Assembly (NCBI GenBank): GCA_973895155.1
Contig: OZ316893.1
Coordinates: forward strand, 7,068,001-7,132,000
DNA length: 64,000 nt
Source: Marsupella aquatica
Lineage: Eukaryota; Marchantiophyta
Direction of reading: 5' to 3'
Shown here: positions 11,201-22,040 of the stretch, piece by piece
Layout of the letters: each line of letters begins with the position of its first letter
Numbering within the stretch: the stretch's first letter is position 1
The notes under the pieces: model-generated
Told to the model about the DNA's origin: nothing
Databases searched by the model: none
The model's input: the letters and a program-made list of their open reading frames with translations, nothing else
Translations under genes and position numbers: made by a program

Positions 11201-11479
11201 CTTATCACTGAAATGGGATTGCCACAGGGGAATGTGAAGCTCCATTGTGATAGTCAAAGTGCGCTCCACCTTGCTGTGAACCAGGTGATGGATAGCAGAG
11301 TGAAGCACATTGACGTCAGGTACCATTTTATCAGGCAGGCTGTGTCTGATAATTTGTTTAAGCTAGTCAAGATTGATGGTAAACTCAACCCGACTGACAC
11401 ATTTACCAAAGTGATTCCTTTGGAGAGTTTCTCTAGACACCGTGACGTATTGCAGGTTTTGCAATTGCATCACAAGTAG
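8208..11479 (+). pseudogene. pol: Pol of copia element A, one frameshift in RT
   Basis: Polyprotein with protease, integrase, reverse transcriptase and RNase H in copia order. The protease motif reads WILDCACSFHIC, with D-C-A where D-S/T-G is usual. Integrase shows an HHCC-type site (HSRLGHMSEKG and CEHCILGK) and the triad in SDVWGPSP, RSDNGGEY and QQNGVAERLNR. RT has YVDDML near 10494. RNase H shows GYVDSDYGQDLDRRRSTTGY, TEAEYVAA and HCDSQSALHLA. The frame breaks near 10357, where A has TATGGTTGAAG but B has TATGGGTTGAAG, so one G was lost. Downstream the second frame is open to 11479. Apart from this the copy looks functional, and the deletion could be an assembly error. Confidence 0.9.
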
Positions 11480-11659
11480 AGTTTTCTTAAACATTCATTG
11501 TAATTACTGATATATGCTCTTCCTCATTCCTATGTATTAGGCTACGGCTTAGTTCTGGTTTGCTCTAGTTAGAGAGGGAAACCGGTTTGGTTTTTGTCCA
11601 GAACTTCCCGCTGAGGGATCATATACATTGGCAGTATTACTCTCCCCTAGACCAGAGTC

Positions 11660-11670
11660 AAGGGGAAGAT
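11660..11670 (+). promoter_or_regulatory. Polypurine tract of element A
   Basis: AAGGGGAAGAT lies immediately before the TGTTGGG start of the 3' LTR, as expected for the plus-strand primer. The same sequence precedes the 3' LTR of element B. Confidence 0.85.
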
Positions 11671-12145
11671 TGTTGGGTATTTACTCTTACGTCTAGGTTA
11701 GGTATGACGTGGTTGGTACAACAACGTGGGTTGGTACAACTACGTGGTTAGGTACAACTACGTGATTAGGTACAACTATGTGGTTAGGTACAACTACGTG
11801 ATTAGGTACAACTATGTGGTTAGGTACAACTACGTGATTAGGTACAACTATGTGGTTAGGTACAACTATGTGGTTAGGTACAACTAAGTTGCACACTATA
11901 TCATAAGAGGCATGTGTGCTTGGAGAGGTAGAACCAAGGCTCATTGTTATGGAGCCACTTGAGAGATAGGGAGAGCTTACACTGTGGAGACTCGGTATAG
12001 CCGACGGGCTTAGAGTTCAGTAAAGCTCTCTTGTGTGTTCCCGTGGACGTAGCCTCAAGGAGGTGAACCACGTATCTCTTGTGTCGACTATTGTGCGTTG
12101 GATGGTTCATGGGCTTGCCGTTGTGATCGTCGTCTATGCTCAACA
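11671..12145 (+). repeat. 3' LTR of element A
   Basis: TGTTGGGTATT to CTCAACA, 475 bp, with the same 18-bp array as the 5' copy. It differs from the 5' LTR at three positions that I can see and is followed by the AATAC target duplication. Confidence 0.95.
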
Positions 12146-13465
12146 AATACTTTGTTTTTCTTTTTTTTACTTGTATTACTTTCCACAATTTTTATATAAT
12201 TTTTCCCTTCCAAATAATCTTGACCTAAAACAAATGTTGATTGCAGGGCTCCAACCCCAACCCAACCCACCAGATCCTACAGAAGGCCACCACCAGTGGT
12301 TGTGCTGCACATGAGGCTTCTGACATGAAATTTATTACTTAAATGTTTATAAATTCTATGGTCTGTACAGTGCACGCTGCCCGAGATTGATGCGCCTCTC
12401 TTTCTTCACAATAAATTAATTTCTGTAGTTTAATTCAAATGATTACATCAATAAACTCAAATACAATATGATAACATCATTTTTACATCATTTTCAATAA
12501 ATTAAAATAGCAGAATGGTGTAGCTATATTTTATGAAGCTACTATATGGTGAATGCACATTTCAGATTTTGTCTTATTCAAATTTTTGTGTCATGTATTT
12601 TCATTTCAATCTGCTTTATCAAGGGGCAGCCTTTGTATTCTATACATTTTTAATTAATTTTTAGACCCCTTTAGTTTTAGGTATTCTAGAGTGTTTTGAA
12701 CTTATTTTGGCAGCCCCCTTTCACAGTATGTGTTTTCTTAGAGATGAAACCAAAGGCTCCACCACCACAAGTGAGAGAAATGATGCTGAAGAACATGAAT
12801 GCATAGCCTCTTAAGTTCTCCTCATGTTTTTCTTTCCTAGGTTTATGGTTTTTATTGAAAGGAGTGTTATTCATAAGGCACCCTGAGTTAAGTGTACACA
12901 TCGTAGCATCATTTGACTGTACCTTTTCTTGGTCACTCTGCTTTTCTTGGCAGACACTTTATTTATATAACAACACTTCTATGCTTTCATATTTTATTTA
13001 CTTTCAGATCACTACAAGACAAAAAATAAAGCATGTTCCAGGGTGAGCATGCTATATACTGTAGACCAACTTATTGTTTTAAGGATTTAACTTTTTTGCC
13101 AGCAAATGTATGGTGTCTGAAGGAGAAGATGCTCAAAATATTCACTATTCAATTAGTTTGGTGACCCGCAGATCTCTCTTGGTTTAAGGCTGACTGTTGG
13201 ATTCTGGCTAATGGGGCCTGTGATTAGGTGGGACAATGGCTAATGAGACAGAGAAATAGTAGCCAAAAGTGGTGAAAGATTTTTGGGGAGGTGGAATTTG
13301 GCTAATTTATGCCACAAAAAAACTCTGCAGTAGACAATACACATACACTAGGCCCACAATAGTCAGAACAGGCTGAAGGCTATGTTGGTACAATAACACA
13401 TTAGACAATACGCATATACTACCTGTAGGGTCACATTAATCTTACAAATTAGTTTGTGGACCCCT
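12146..13465. other. Non-coding region after element A
   Basis: AT-rich sequence. A pyrimidine-rich tract ending TTGATTGCAG at about 12247 is followed by about 100 bp that could be a 3'-terminal exon (frame GSNPNPTHQILQKATTSG), but no partner exon is seen. If real, element A would sit in an intron. From 12330 to 13465 I see no gene. Confidence 0.3.
13181..13320. repeat. Dispersed repeat with a copy near 34800-35160
   Basis: GCTGACTGTTGGATTCTGGC then TAATGGGGCCTGTGATTAGG matches two units at 34800-34960 (GTTGACTGTTAGATTCTGGC and TAATGGGGCTTGTGATTGGG). The element type is unknown. It may be part of a SINE or MITE family. Confidence 0.6.
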
Positions 13466-13471
13466 GTCATT

Positions 13472-13662
13472 ATCTTTGTCTTTGTGCTCCATAATCATAT
13501 GTGAATCAGGGTTTCCAAGGAAATTATTGAATTGTCGTTGTCTTTGTGCTCCATAGTCATATGTGAATCAGGGCTTCCAAGGGAAAATTATTGAATTGTC
13601 TTTGTCTTTGTGCTCCATAATCATATGTGAATCACGGTTTCCAAGGGAATCCAATTATTGAA
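13472..13662. repeat. About 63-bp tandem repeat, three copies
   Basis: Three consecutive units of TTGTCTTTGTGCTCCATAAT followed by CATATGTGAATCAGGGTTTC and CAAGGGAAATTATTGAATTG, with a few substitutions and small indels. No coding function is seen. Confidence 0.88.
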
Positions 13663-14739
13663 CGTAATGGATGCATAGGCAACAAACCCTGCCTACCTCT
13701 TGCAATTTTCTAGACTCAATGGCGGTGTGAGCTATTTTGATGAGCATATCAAAGCAGCAATTTGAGCCTATAACATGTCATGAGCCATAAGCAGAATCAA
13801 TTTCCCAAAAAAGAATCTTGTCTGATCACAAGTCATTGTCAAATCAAAGATCAATTTTTCAATAGACACCTGCATACCCACTCTAGTTATGAGCCATCAT
13901 CATTCAGGATCAATTTCTCAGCAAAAGGTTGCAGCCTATGAAGAGAAATCTACGTCCCCAAACTGGTAATCCCGTAGGAACAGGTTAGGAACAGGTTAGT
14001 TGCCGCCACCCTCATTATCTAGGCTGCCTCCAGTCCAGTATACCTGGAATGCTGGTATGTCTGGTTCAACTTGGGTGCTTCACAAGCGGTGGCGAGGCTT
14101 GGCTATGAATTACATGCATAGCCAAGCATTCCTTGGTAGGCAGATTTTTCCATTCTGCTGAGCAGAGGTGGGAGCATTGTTTTGGTCTTACCTTCCTAGC
14201 AACTTGTTGGATTTGTTTCAATAACGTTGAGGGACTATTTTCATGCTATGTAATTAAGGTCAGAAAATTGAAGAGTGGAAGCACAGGTTCAGGTGTAGTA
14301 CGAGCACCTATCTCAATGGTGAATCAGTCAATATCTGTGCAAGGGTCGCTTTGGATTGTCCAAGTTTGATGCAGTTCCATTGCGGAGCTCCTTTCCAAAA
14401 CTAACAAACAATATTCATCCAAGGATAAATTGCTCTATTTCAAATCTTTTGTCTTTCGACCATTCCTTTGATATTCAATCACAAAAACTTCTCGAAAACA
14501 TTTCTACTGAACATCTCGAGCACCACTTTTACTGGCGATTTAGTTCATTGTATTATGAGGAAATTCGATCTCACAATTTGTTGATATGATTGTCCAGAAT
14601 CTTCATTTATAAACTCATCTACCTAAACTTCCACACCTACGTCACGTTCGAATCTTGTATGGCTAGTAATAGTGTTTGCCACCTTGATGCCGATCTTCCA
14701 TTCAATCCATTCAAGTTCAGGAATTTGTCAGGAACCCCA
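13663..14739. other. Non-coding region
   Basis: Only short, unconvincing frames (for example 14133-14369 and 14356-14589). No promoter, RNA gene or transposon remnant is recognised. Confidence 0.35.
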
Positions 14740-15960
14740 TTTGTTTCAGGATTTTGATGTAACTAAAATGGTAACTAAAACGGTTATGTCACATAAAATT
14801 ACATTATGTTTTACGACATGGCGCTCTTATTTTTACCAAGAACTTGCCACAAACTGAAAATGAATAGTTCTTTTTATTTGGAAACAAATCCGTTCTTGTT
14901 TGCAGCACACCTTATGACGTGGTGCATTGTGGAGTCTCGAATTTTGGAAGGGACCTCTAATGGGGTCCATAAAAGAGGCAATTAGAAGCTATACTTGGGG
15001 TCTAGGTTTTTAGTGACTCTAAGACCCCCCCCCCCCCAAATGTGGATGAGACAAACTAAGACTAGATGCTATTAATGCCAAAATGAATGTCATGCATGAT
15101 TTGTCATCAATTCTCTTAACACTAGCTTGATTACCAGTTCAAGATGATCCCATGGACCAGAACACGAGCCAGAACATTGATCTTTTGAAACCCCCATGGA
15201 CCATATTTCCCAAGATTTGAGTTTAATTGCAATAACTTGGAATCTAAAGCCTCGATGGATCGAGACATTGTCCCTGCCTAGTCTCATGGATTGTGTAAAG
15301 CAATCACCACTCTTACTCCAAAAAAAAAGGAACCGGTTGTGGATTGTAGTGCCCACTTTGACTACCTTGTGGAGAAAGTCATCAAAACATCATCATGTTT
15401 TTTTTGAAAATGACCTTAATTCAGTGTAATGGCTCAGTAATGTTGCCAGAGAAGATATAGCTTCTTTGTCTTGAAGTTCCAATCTCACTCCAATTGAAAA
15501 CAAGAAAAATGGATTAATGAGATGAAAGATGTGATTGAAAACATTTGTGCCACTCCATCACTCCCATACCTGCTCCCATATCACGGATTCAAGTCCATCG
15601 TTCAGAAAATTGTCAAGTATTCACAAAATTCACAAGTACATAACATGTTTTCAAACTATGTGTGACATCTTGAGGACTTATTCTATAGGGTCATGAAAGT
15701 CCTCAACTTTTAGCAACGCAAGCCTTACCTTTGAATTTGGCAGATTGGGATATTTTTTACGGACCCCACTAGAGGTCCCTTCCAAAATTTGACAATGTGC
15801 CACGCCATCATGATGCAGTGCAAACAGGAACAGATTGGTTTACAGAAATTACTTCATCTTTCATGTTTGTGGTAGGATTTTGGTAAAATTGAGGACGCCA
15901 TGCCGTAAACCATGATGTAAAAAATGTTTCAAAAATAACCATTTTATTTACCCTGAGCAA
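14740..15960. mobile_element. Foldback (long inverted repeat) element, about 1.2 kb
   Basis: The left arm (about 14740-14980) and right arm (about 15755-15960) are imperfect inverted copies. The inner ends match best: TTTTGGAAGGGACCTCTAAT then GGGGTCC on the left against the complement of GGACCCCACTAGAGGTCCCT then TCCAAAA on the right. Matches continue outward through GTTCTTGTTTGCA, CCACAAAC, TTTTACCAA and ACGNCATGGCG. The 770-bp centre includes a run of 14 C at about 15027-15040 and codes for nothing recognised. It is probably a non-autonomous foldback element or MITE. Exact ends and target duplication are not resolved. Confidence 0.7.
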
Positions 15961-18139
15961 CCGACTGTGCATTTAGTAGGAGGCACGGGTGGAGGCCCGC
16001 CCTGATTTGCCATTGATGAATAGCCTTGGATGAATTTTGTGTGTGAGTTTTGGGATAAATGTTCTCCTTCGGGCATTTGGATCGGTTGGATCGATTGGAT
16101 GGATTTTATGACCAATTAGTGGGAATTCTAAAATAATGTAAGTTTTCCTTTTTGCTGCACAGAAGTTGGTGGGATGGCAGTGACAAGGAATTTGATCTAG
16201 AAAACACAACTTCGATCAGTTTCAAGGATGCAATGTTGCGGCTTTGGTGCTCATTTATCTCGACAAATTAGTCATCATGACCGCGTTCATTGCCCTCATC
16301 ATTGCAGCTGTAAGTTTCGTGGCAAATTTGGTTGTCCATAAAGGATGTGATTGCGTAGCAAGACACAACTTATGGGATATGCTGTATCTGTTGACGAGTT
16401 GCAAGATATCGGATAGGTAGGTGGCTAAGCCATTTCCAGTCATCTTTTCAGGAAATCCTTCATTTTAGCAGAGCCAATGTCCACACTAACAAACTCAGAA
16501 ACAACTGAAGCTAAAGCGGTGGAAATGAGAAGCTACATCGATCCCATGAGTGGTACCTCTCTGCAACAAGCTTAGGATCAAACTCTGTCTTCATTCCTGC
16601 CTTTTATTCAGACTCAAATGAAAATTTCAAGGTTGCCGCATATCAGTTCTCATATTTGATAATCCTTATGTCATGTCAAGTAGTTAGTTAGATTATTCTC
16701 TTGAACTCTAAACTACTTCGGACGGGGATGAAGAGCGGATCAAAGCAAGGACTCAAAACTGAGATCGGTAGAAACTAGATCGTAGAGCTCTTATGTACCC
16801 TCATCCTAATGGTGTTGCTTAATTTTCATGAGTGTCCAGTAAGTATGTCCAGTAGACAAAACTATGTCCAGTAATTTTGATGATCGAGTTCCTTAGTTTA
16901 AGTCATCAGGATCAGGGTGTTAGATGTGCCTAAGCTAGATCACACCTCAAATTATAAATCGAGCATTGGTAAAGTACTTTTGTAACTTAGTTCAAACTAA
17001 TATATTGCGGGATATATTGTCTTCATTACATTCAGCACTAGCAGATCTTTGTGACTCATTGAATCAAGACAGGAAAACATCTTCGAGTCAGTACGTGTGC
17101 ATGTACTACATTCGGGATTCAGAAGAGACCACCTGCACACAGGTGTCGCAAATAGGGATTGGGATAAAACACAATTATTGTATACAAGGGATGTCGAGTA
17201 AATTGTTGATCAATCATGGGTGAATGCAAAGTCAGTTCAACAACTGGCATGGCCGGGTCATTCCCAGGGACTTGTACGTGACCAGATTGATCGATAGAAT
17301 TGATCTTCTTGAGACTATAAGAATTGAAATCAACAATTTGAAACAGAGAATCTTGCCAGCAGAGTATCTGATCGACATTCCACATCCTAATCTTTGAGAA
17401 CTGTGATTGGAGGCTATAAGCGCATCAGTATATCTGATTAAAAGGTAACCAAGTTAATTGCAAATTAACAGTCGATGCCATTCTATCTTTTTCAATACAA
17501 GAGCTCGATCAGATTAACTGGTGATGCCAGCAATGCCAAACTTTAATTGACTGATTCTATGAACAGTGATGTCTATATTGAGATCCTTCCCGTGGAATGG
17601 ATGATACTATGATAGTTCCAGGTGAGCTAAAATGGCTATGATGCGTCTAATTTGAGTTCAGGTTCAGCAAAAAGTTTGGTAGTCCATTTCATTCTCACAA
17701 GGGATTCAACAGCGGATAAGTAATTATGACATGAATCAGGACTGAGACGAAGAAAAGCAAGACTCATATGAAAACAGAAGGCGACAAAGTAAGAGTCCAT
17801 TAAGAGCCTATTCAGAGCACCCAAGTGTTAACGGCAACAAACCCCTGCTGTTTGGGATCGGTACTTTCAATCTCAATCAAAACAGATAGGGGTCCACGAC
17901 TAATCGAAGAGCTTCTGGAACTCTGTGAAGCTGAAATCATTTTCAGCATGGTCTTTGATGTTCAATCTAGTGCTTGACAAAGTTTGAGACCTTTTTGAAA
18001 TCATTTGTTTCAATTCCCATGAACACAAAGATGGTCAAAACAGAGATGGTCAAACTTGCAATTAGCTATATAACTGTACAGACTATGGTAACTTTTTTAC
18101 TTTGCTGGAGCCATTGAAGGAATTTCACACTAAGACGAA
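15961..18139. other. Gene-free region
   Basis: No frame with family resemblance is seen on either strand. Small echoes such as TGTCCAGTA three times at about 16835-16872 are too short to interpret. Confidence 0.35.
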
Positions 18140-18700
18140 TTAGACACAGGTTTTGGCGGCTGGAAGAAGATCTTGAATTTTAGGAAATCCTAGTTCTAAA
18201 GTGGATCCTGCAGCTTTAGCAACTTTATGATGCTGGATCGGCTTAGTAAAAATATTTACGAGGTGAAGTCCAGCTCTCAGAAAATTCTCGCGATAACAAA
18301 ATACTGAACGATCCGAGGAAAGAATGCAAATGCAAAGCCTCCGATAGTTCAAGTTAGTTGTATCTAATACAAACAAACCCCAACACATTGATTGAGGGCA
18401 CTTGTTGCGACTCCTGAAAAGTTTCTTCTATTCTTGGTAACCTCTCGATGGGAACGGAAGATGAAACCTACAGTAGATTTGTTCATAGCAAAGAGTAGTT
18501 CGGGACATCAAGACCAAGGTCACCATCTTCTTGGTGGAGTCCAGCTTTATTCGAGCGTAACGTTATGATCTCTCCTTTGCTGCCTGATATGGTTTGATTT
18601 GAAGGGTCGTAGAAACGAGTCTGATCAAAGCCCATTATTTTCAGACTGCCCAACGTCAAGCATGAGCCTGTCTTTGTAAAATAACACGGCTATTCCAGTG
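18140..18700 (-). pseudogene. Decayed copia pol relic
   Basis: The minus strand encodes AGLHLVNIFTKPIQHHKV near 18210-18270, matching the LxDIFTKPL signature at the end of copia RNase H. Upstream (18480-18640) a separate open stretch includes KIMGFDQTRFYDPSNQTISG, which may belong to the same relic. Several stops and frame changes break the rest, and no LTRs are seen. It is much older than elements A, B and D. Confidence 0.45.
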
Positions 18701-21100
18701 CCTTGAAAACTGTTATATAATATGCCAGCCCTTAAAAATATGTCCAGATACTTTAGAAGTGTTTCCTTAGGATCGAGGTGGAAAATTGTGAGAGAGTTAC
18801 CTCATATTATTGAATGTCGATCTATATCAAAGTCAGATGTTCCTGGAATCCGAAACCTCTTCTCCATTAATCTCTCTCTATATGTAGGAGTCTGTTGACG
18901 AAGGAAGGATCATTTCACACGGGTTATCTTAGGTGTAGGTCTAGACCCTGAATTTTATTAGCCAAGGGTACTCATAGTTTTCATAGATTGGAAGGACATC
19001 TTTTGGAGTGACCCAGGCCTCTCGGAACCATAGTTCAATTTTGAAATAGTCTAATGGATTCCAGACAACCGTCGCTCCTACACCTGGATGGCACAGATCT
19101 AAAGCGTTCACATAGGCCATTAATATCCTATGTCAAAAAAGTCTTCTGAGCCTTCATGAAGTGACAAATTGATCTAGCTAGATGCATGGGATGCCGATTG
19201 GCAACAGAGGCTTAACTTTTGTCCTGTGATGTTAGGCCCATCTTTGGTGCGTGGGACGGTAACGACTCGATTGCCAGAGCCACGAACCTGACATTCTTCG
19301 ATAAAACTGTGAGGTTAGTGAAAACTCTCCCTGACTAACGTTTTGAAGTTGTCATTTACTGCTTGTCGCTGCCCACTAGGGCGAAAGACTGGCAAGCCAC
19401 CAGTGATTCATGGAGGCAGATCAAGATATGGACCCACTCCTCCATTGGTACTACCAATGGTAGCCAATTCCCTTCTGGTGTGACAAGCAAACGAGCTTGC
19501 TACAGTCGCAGATGGCCATTTTACAATAAGTTTGGTGGAAAAGAATTTTAGATTGCTCAAAAGGATTATTGGGACGACTCACACGGCTTGCCAGTGTTCT
19601 CAATATGACGCTCTTTAACAAAAGGCACTCGTGCCTACTATCCTATTATTATTATTTTGCTGTGTAAGTGGACGGCCAAAGTAGTAGACAATTCTATTGC
19701 TTTCCGTTTCAGTTAGTCTGGTAAAGTTTTAGGATGCAGATAATAATGGTTTCGTTGTGATTTTTCAGCTAAATTTTACTTTAGACAATGTGGGCAGGCC
19801 AAACATGCCTCAAAACGTATTAGGGCGTGGTGAGCGCCCAGGTGCGCGTCAATTTTTACACAATTATGAAAAATTAGGAAAAGACCCGCCACCACATTAC
19901 GAGACGAGCATTCAATGGTTGAAATCATTGAGGTCATGCTAGGGCGTCTGGACAACATGGATGAGGATATTAAGGCTAAGGTTTGTGAAAAGAAGGAAAA
20001 ATGTGATACCAACAAGAATATGAGTTTGTTTAGCTACTGGAAACAGAATCCACATTCCAAGCAATTCGGTAGCAATTGATAGTTTAAACCAAGTTAACTC
20101 ATGATACAATGTCGAAAACGGACTCCCCAAGGGTAGGTCGATGCTGAGGCCTGCTCACGCTTCTACAGTCGTAGGTCGATCTTGCTAGCACAGAACGGAA
20201 CGTAACTCAGTTGTTTCTACTGTCAATATTGATGGGGGAGCGTTCTCTCGTCAGAAATGTGGGCCAGCAGATTGCCGGCAGTTATTGACATGTCATCTAA
20301 CGAAAATTTATTGTGAAATTATGTCGAGAGTTACATGTCCCAGTTCACGAGACTGAAAGGACAACTCCTGAATCCAAATCAACGCCCCGCAAGTCTCGGT
20401 CACGAGATGGCCAAAACTATGGACAACCAGAAAACCGAAGACAACCTGATTGTGTGGGGAGACAGGATCTGCACTGTTAATGAATGAGGGATATCCTGGC
20501 TACAGTACTCTATCTACTACAGAATCATAGTAATCAACGACTATGTTCCGAAACCACGGCTGAAATAGAGTAAAATGTGAGATTGAAGGAAAACTTTCAT
20601 CACGATTCAACTACAGTAGTTGAGTGCGAGCCAACTTGAGTTCTGCGCATTATATTGTAATGTAGTTATTTTAATGTTCTGCGCATTTGCCTTGCAATGC
20701 CCACGGTACTGTAACGAGAAAGATTAGCCGATCTGTTGAGGTCCCGACGCTTAGCTGAGCAGCTTCAGACAGTCATGGAGCTACTTCAGACAGTCATGGA
20801 GCTACTGTAGCTGCAACTCGGATTAATTCCCATGCATCCGGCCAAGTCTGTGCCAGTGTGCAACCTTTGCAATTTTAGTTTGCTTTGAATAGAAATCTTT
20901 TGGGTTTACCCCCGGCCGGCGGGGAAACGAAATCTACAAATTTGGCCCCAAAACATTTCATTTTGTCCTATGCATTAGGTAACCAGCTCAAATCTTGGCT
21001 GGAAATGTGACGAAAACTCACCAAATTATTTTTCTAAGAACACTGCAGCCACAGCTCCTTTCCCGTTGGTCCCATGGGGTGATGGTGGGTCGTGGGCTGT
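18701..21100. other. Gene-free region upstream of the LRX gene
   Basis: Only short frames (for example 19363-19551 plus, 19776-20015 minus) without recognisable domains. Some 19190-19310 sequence reads open on the minus strand and may be old retroelement debris. No RNA gene is seen. Confidence 0.3.
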
Positions 21101-21139
21101 TGTCGGCAACCAGAGCTAAACAACAGGTGAGAGGAAGAA

Positions 21140-22040
21140 ATGATGAATGTGGACTAGAAGAGTAGAGCAGTACTGTATAGTACTGACTGGGCTCTGTGGT
21201 GCGTGATGAGTAGTTGTAGTAGTAGAAGCGAGAGATAGCGAGAGAAGGAGACAGAGTACTATACTTAGTTACGTACTACTCATGAGCTGATGAGCTCTCC
21301 GGCTCATTAGTAGAGAGCGAGTGAGAGAGACAGGATCACAGGACAGGCTCAGCGGTCGGAGAGATCGAGAGTAGCATTGGAGAATTAGCAGGAGGTAGAG
21401 GAGCAACAGCCAGCGACAGAGCAGACACATCTCCATTTGTTCTTTGTGGTCCGCATAGCTAGCAGATGTCTGATTCTCCCTGCCTGCCTCTGCTAGATTG
21501 CTGGACTTGCTGGGCTCGACCGCGAGGCAACAGCAGCAGCAGCGAACATTGGTGAACGACAGATTGATTCATTGATTGTTGACTTTGGGAAAGAGAGCCG
21601 AAAGTGGGTGGTGTTTCCCACACCGAATCGGAGTTGGCTCTTGAGTGTGTAATAATGTAGAAGAAGAAGCAGGAGAAGAAAATAATCGTACCGTCCCTTC
21701 AGCTTGGAGAAGAAGCTGAGCTGATACAGTCTTGAACACGGGTAGACGACAGGACGAGTTTCGTTGAGAGGAAAACGGAAGCCAAGAAAGTTCATTGCGA
21801 GGGGCTTCCAATTGAACGTTGGATTGAACTGAGGGGGGAGAAACGAGGAAGGCAAAGATTGAGAGGGAGACGAACAAGAGAGGAGGGGAGGGGATGAGCA
21901 AGAGAGAAGGCTTGCATTGCGGCCAAGAAAAGGAGGAGGAGGCAAAGGAACAGCAGACCTGAGCAGCGAGACGAAACGAAGACGCCAGGCTGGGATAAGA
22001 GGCGGCAACGGGTCTTGGGAGTGATCAACTCCTCAGTGCA
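21140..22040 (+). promoter_or_regulatory. Purine-rich presumed promoter and 5' UTR of the LRX gene
   Basis: The sense strand is dominated by GA, GAGA and GGA tracts (21180-21420 and 21655-22010), common in plant 5' UTRs. Near 21273-21315 CTACTCATGAGC pairs with GCTCATTAGTAG (one mismatch), a possible hairpin. The long antisense frame here (22008-21493) is a by-product of the purine bias. The transcription start is not determined. Confidence 0.5.

Larger units (their letters stand above)
5543..12145 (+). mobile_element. Copia element A, structurally complete LTR retrotransposon
   Basis: A 6.6-kb Ty1/copia element with two 475-bp LTRs, primer-binding site, leader of about 1.1 kb, gag, pol (protease-integrase-RT-RNase H order) and polypurine tract. 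It is flanked by the 5-bp target duplication AATAC (5538-5542 and 12146-12150). I count three differences between the LTRs (about 0.6%), which means a recent insertion. The only coding lesions I see are the in-frame UGA between gag and pol, which related elements share, and a one-base deletion in RT near 10357. It is the best reference for the damaged copies B and D in this window. Confidence 0.96.

Noticed and set aside
21493-22008. 171-codon minus-strand frame opposite the LRX leader
   Set aside because: It arises from the purine-rich sense strand (read as Ser/Leu/Pro-rich protein) and has no domain. The spliced LRX gene explains the region.
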